Assembly: GCF_900112205.1 (NCBI RefSeq)
Contig: NZ_FOKW01000008.1
Location: forward strand, 1-64,000
Reading direction: 5' to 3'
Length of the DNA: 64,000 nucleotides
Source: Natronobacterium haloterrestre
GTDB taxonomy: Archaea > Halobacteriota > Halobacteria > Halobacteriales > Natrialbaceae
The position numbers and the translations under genes are program-made. How positions within the stretch are numbered: position 1 is the stretch's first letter; the number at the start of each line of letters is the position of its first letter. Below the pieces are notes generated by a model. The model did not search any database. It was not told where the DNA came from and was given only the letters and a program-made list of their open reading frames with translations. Positions 61,029 to 64,000 of the stretch are shown piece after piece.

Positions 61029-63353
61029 TCACGCCGCTTCCACGGGGGCGACGACCGAACCTCGCTCGCGGGCGTACGCGAGGAATTCGTCGAGCACGTC
61101 GGCCTCGGCGACGGTGTCTCCGTCGCCGACGACGACGGCCTTCCGCCGGGCGCGGGTCAGGGCCACGTTGAACCGGCGGGACTCCTCGAGGAATCCGACC
61201 TCGCGGCGGTCGTTGCTCCGGACCAGCGAGACGAGGACGACCTCCTTCTCGCGGCCCTGGAAGCCGTCGACGGTGTCGACCTCGAGCGCGTCCGCGTCCG
61301 CGTCCGCGTCCCCGTCGGGTACCACGTCCGCGAGTTCGTCCTCGATCCGTGCGACCTGGTCGTCGTACGGCGAGATCACCGCCAGGTCGGCTGGCTCTAT
61401 GCCCGCCTCCAGCAACCGCCGGGCGTAGGCGGCGACCCGCTCGGCCTCGAAGGGGTTCTCCCTCGAGGGCGATCCCTCGCGGCTCCGCTCGGGGGCGTCG
61501 GCGTCGCTCGTGTCGACGAAGACGACCGGCTCGTCGGGCCGCAGCGCCGGGTACTCGTCGCCGAGTGCGGTCGTCTCCGCGTCCGGGAGCAGTCCCGCGA
61601 GGGTGTGGTCCCGAACCGAGGCGTGTGCCTCGAGCGCGCCGTCGTAGAACCGCTCGCTCGAGAAGTCCTGGATCCGTTCGTGCATCCGGTACTGGGTGGT
61701 CAGGGGCGAGCGGATCGGCCCGGTCCCGTTTTCGTTCGCGTACCGCTCGGCGAGTCTCTCGAACAGCGTCTCGTCCAGCCCCTCGCGTTCGGCCTCCCGG
61801 CTCCGGATCGTCGGCGGAAGCTGGCGGTGGTCGCCGGCCATGACGACCCGGTCCGCCTTCACCAGCGGGATGAGACAGGAGGGTTCGGTCGCCTGCGTGG
61901 CCTCGTCGATCACCAGCGTGTCGAACCGGTGGTCCGCGAGCAGGTCGCTCCCGGCCGTCGAGTTCGTCGTACAGACGACGTCGGCCCGCTCGATCTCCTC
62001 GGCGATGGCCTCGTTCTCGAGTCTTTCCGCACGGTCGAACAGTTCGTCGGCCCGCTCCCGGAGTTCGAGCCACTCGGCCATCTCCTCGATCTTCTCCGGC
62101 GGGATACCCCGCGAGCCCCGTCCTTCCTCGGCGAGTTGCTTGATACGCTCGTCCGAGAGACCGCGCCGCCAGCGGCCCGACGGGGCCGTCAGCTCGTCTT
62201 GCTCGTCCAGCAGGTCGAACGCCTCGTCGCGGACCTCGCGGGATTCCCGGTAGGTCTCGTTGTCCTCGAGGCGCGCGTCGAGCGTGTGCTCGCGCAGCGT
62301 CGGCGTCACCCGCGCGGGGTGGCCGACCCGGAGCGGTTCGTGGTCGCCCGCGGCGAGGAACTCGACGACGTTGTCGACCGCGGTGTTCGACGCCGCGGTC
62401 GCCAGCACGGAGTCGCCGCGGTCGACGGCCTGCCGGATCGCCTCGACGGCGGTCGTCGTCTTGCCCGTCCCCGGCGGGCCGTGGATCAGGTGGACGTCGT
62501 CGGTCGCGACGGCCCGTTCGACGGCACGGCGTTGCGAGTCGTTGAGCGCGTCGTCGTGCCAGTCGTCGATCTCCGCACGGAGCGGCGCGGCCGCGACCGC
62601 CCCCGGATCCTCGAGGCCGACGATCACGTCCCGGAGGTGTTTCCGCGGGACGTCGTCTTCGGGACGCTCCTCGGCCTCGAGGAGGCGCTCCAGCGCCTCG
62701 AGCATCCGCTGGTAGGTGACGTCGTTGACGTACAGATCCAGCCGGACCCCGTCGTCGAGCAGCCAGCCCGGCGGCTTCGTCTCGAACGAAACCGTGACGG
62801 AGTGGTTCGTCACCTGCGTCACCGTCGCCGTCGGGTTGTCGTCGCGCAGCGGGTCCTGCTTCGAGACCATCACGAGGTCGCCGACGCCGATCTCCGTGTC
62901 GGGGAGGGCGTCGCCGTCCCGTTTCGTGAACTTGACGAGGTGGCCCGACAGCCCCTCGCCCCCGTCGCGACCTCCCATTCCGAGCAGGGCCCGTCCCTTC
63001 GACTCGCGTTCCCGACCCGATAGCTGGCGGATCTCGCGCTCGTGGCGCTCCATCTCGGCCTCGCGCTCGAGTTCGACGAGCCGCGACCGGTACTCGACGT
63101 ACGCCCGCACGGCCCGCGTCTCGTCGTCCAGCGGCGTCACCGACACCTCGGAGCGACCGACGCGATTGCCGTCCATGCGCTCGACGAACTCCCCGAGTTC
63201 GTCGTCGGGGAGGTCGAGGTCGACGCGGGCCTCCTCGCCCTCGATCTCGATCTCCCCGATACGGTCGGGATCGACGTCCGCTTCACCGGCGAACGCCCCG
63301 ACGACGTCGCCGGGTCCCTCATCCGCGAGACCGCGAACCAGCACCGTCGGCAT
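61029..63353 (-). CDS. IGHMBP2/Upf1-like superfamily 1 helicase with N-terminal DbpA-like domain
   Basis: The 774-residue protein starts PTVLVRGLADEGPGDVVGAFA..., an approximately 80-residue domain similar in shape to DbpA RNA-binding modules. A basic coiled-coil linker and an OB/barrel domain (VGDLVMVSKQDPLRDDNPTATVTQV) follow, then the helicase core: Q motif LNDSQRRAV, Walker A GPPGTGKTTT, DEATQA (motif II), AGDHRQLPPT (III), TQYRMHERIQDF (IV), VDTVDGFQGREKEVVLVSLVRSN (V) and FNVALTRARRKAVVVGD (VI). This is the SMUBP2/Dna2-like SF1B class that unwinds 5'-3'. Start ATG 63353. Confidence 0.93.
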   Translation of the reverse strand: MPTVLVRGLADEGPGDVVGAFAGEADVDPDRIGEIEIEGEEARVDLDLPDDELGEFVERMDGNRVGRSEVSVTPLDDETRAVRAYVEYRSRLVELEREAEMERHEREIRQLSGRERESKGRALLGMGGRDGGEGLSGHLVKFTKRDGDALPDTEIGVGDLVMVSKQDPLRDDNPTATVTQVTNHSVTVSFETKPPGWLLDDGVRLDLYVNDVTYQRMLEALERLLEAEERPEDDVPRKHLRDVIVGLEDPGAVAAAPLRAEIDDWHDDALNDSQRRAVERAVATDDVHLIHGPPGTGKTTTAVEAIRQAVDRGDSVLATAASNTAVDNVVEFLAAGDHEPLRVGHPARVTPTLREHTLDARLEDNETYRESREVRDEAFDLLDEQDELTAPSGRWRRGLSDERIKQLAEEGRGSRGIPPEKIEEMAEWLELRERADELFDRAERLENEAIAEEIERADVVCTTNSTAGSDLLADHRFDTLVIDEATQATEPSCLIPLVKADRVVMAGDHRQLPPTIRSREAEREGLDETLFERLAERYANENGTGPIRSPLTTQYRMHERIQDFSSERFYDGALEAHASVRDHTLAGLLPDAETTALGDEYPALRPDEPVVFVDTSDADAPERSREGSPSRENPFEAERVAAYARRLLEAGIEPADLAVISPYDDQVARIEDELADVVPDGDADADADALEVDTVDGFQGREKEVVLVSLVRSNDRREVGFLEESRRFNVALTRARRKAVVVGDGDTVAEADVLDEFLAYARERGSVVAPVEAA

Positions 63354-63470
63354 ACTCGCGCGACGGTAGGGGATTCGACGCCGTAGGTGCAACGGTTCGG
63401 GACGGCCCCATCGGCCGACGGCTGCCCGCAGCAGGCTTTTCGGTCGTCGCTTCCGACCCACACACGATTC

Positions 63471-63851
63471 GTGACAGCCTCGACGTCGACGACCTGGACG
63501 GTCGAACTCCGCGTCCCCGAGGACGCCGACCTCGAGGCGGCCGGCGAGAGCCGGACCATCGAGGTCCAGGAGAACCAGTCGATCCTCTCGGCCGCCCGCG
63601 GGGCCGGCCTCTGGCTCTCCGCGGACTGCCAGCAGGGGTGGTGTATCACCTGCGGCGCACGGCTCCTCGAGGGGGAGGTCGACCACCCCAACGCCAAGCG
63701 GTACTATCCCGAGGACGAGGCGGCGGGGTTCGTGCTCACCTGCGTCGCCCAACCCCGCTCCGACTGCGTCCTCGAGGTCGAGCGGTACGACGAACTGCTG
63801 GAACACCGGGCGGAGCACGACCGGCCGCCGGGCCGGTCGAAACTCGGGTGA
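63471..63851 (+). CDS. fdx: Halophilic plant-type [2Fe-2S] ferredoxin
   Basis: The 126-residue protein has the ferredoxin cluster motif C-x4-C-x2-C (DCQQGWCITCGARLL) and the fourth Cys in VLTCVAQP, plus the acidic N-terminal insertion (PEDADLEAAGESRTIEVQ) typical of haloarchaeal ferredoxins. It carries one electron for oxidoreductases such as pyruvate and 2-oxoglutarate:ferredoxin reductases. The start is the GTG at 63471 and the downstream half is standard. It is divergent from the helicase gene. Confidence 0.92.
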   Translation: MTASTSTTWTVELRVPEDADLEAAGESRTIEVQENQSILSAARGAGLWLSADCQQGWCITCGARLLEGEVDHPNAKRYYPEDEAAGFVLTCVAQPRSDCVLEVERYDELLEHRAEHDRPPGRSKLG

Positions 63852-63919
63852 CCGGCACGGGCATTGATGGCCCGCGGCGTCGAAGCGGGGTCTACCGCCG
63901 ATCCGATCTACTCGCCAGT

Positions 63920-64000
63920 ATGACCGATACGAACGAGTTCACCGGCATCCTCATCTACGACGGCGACTGCCCGTTCTGCTCGGCCGCCTCGACCGCCATG
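63920..64000 (+). CDS. DCC-family thiol-disulfide oxidoreductase (DUF393), 5' end only
   Basis: The visible 27 residues, starting TDTNEFTGILIYDGDCPFCSAAS, contain the DUF393 signature YDGDCPFC with the DxxCxxC redox motif. The gene runs off the window. The start ATG 63920 follows the ferredoxin by 68 nt on the same strand. Confidence 0.85.
   Translation, partial: MTDTNEFTGILIYDGDCPFCSAASTAM

Noticed and set aside
60789-63023. 744-residue plus-strand ORF opposite the helicase
   Set aside because: Shadow of the helicase gene; no homology-like motifs and runs out of the intergenic region into antisense sequence.

Overview
The window is chromosomal DNA of an extremely halophilic archaeon (class Halobacteria). 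The evidence is high GC, strongly acidic proteins, ATG/GTG starts that often lie 22-35 nt behind TATA-like boxes, an S-layer glycoprotein with a PGF-CTERM sorting tail, Tat lipoproteins, HalOD1 and SPW proteins, and archaeal factors such as RfcL, Orc1/Cdc6, TiaS and DRG. A member of the Natrialbaceae is a plausible guess, but I cannot place it more precisely from sequence alone.

Layout. 0-13 kb: a decayed membrane gene, a protease-like membrane protein without its zinc motif, the clamp-loader large subunit RfcL, a BioF homologue without its catalytic lysine, secreted and acidic proteins, a universal stress protein, sucCD, a UbiA prenyltransferase and several small zinc-ribbon or output-domain proteins. 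13-17.8 kb: tRNA-Glu with a copy of its own 3' end nearby, an FAH hydrolase, a CNNM/CBS protein and a glutaredoxin-thioredoxin reductase fusion. 17.9-35.6 kb is mostly cell surface: a Tat lipoprotein, the S-layer glycoprotein, an Ig-like exporter-associated protein with an RND/MMPL transporter, glmU-like/glmS for UDP-GlcNAc supply, an AglF-like nucleotidyltransferase for N-glycosylation, VanZ, DUF457-type and DUF4330 membrane proteins, and a frameshifted lipoprotein gene.

35.6-38 kb is a replication-origin region. An orc1/cdc6 gene is flanked by five copies of a 14-16 bp element (core GATTTCGTGTGCTTT), three upstream in one orientation and two downstream in the other. The orc gene is cut by one in-frame amber codon just after the sensor-2 arginine, so the winged-helix DNA-binding domain would be lost. 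It looks like a recently silenced accessory origin. Beside it lies a membrane-anchored protein with 13 tandem DUF1508-like repeats.

40.9-64 kb is mainly housekeeping and transport: a double VOC protein, two NhaC-type antiporters, DRG GTPase, a nucleoside deaminase, a PGF-CTERM surface protein, TiaS, a Cro/C1-type regulator, glutaredoxin, an NCS2 permease, a TrkA/RCK protein, an orphan DNA methyltransferase, a CaCA exchanger, a glutathionyl-hydroquinone reductase homologue, an Azf-like dehydrogenase, an IGHMBP2-type helicase, a [2Fe-2S] ferredoxin and the start of a DCC-family thiol oxidoreductase.

The best candidates for something undescribed are the silenced origin with its own ORB-like repeat family, the 13-repeat protein, the intact genes whose products lack catalytic residues (BioF-like, M48-like), the mosaic Ig-like gene at 22.4-24 kb, and the GEN-repeat spacers shared by two surface proteins.
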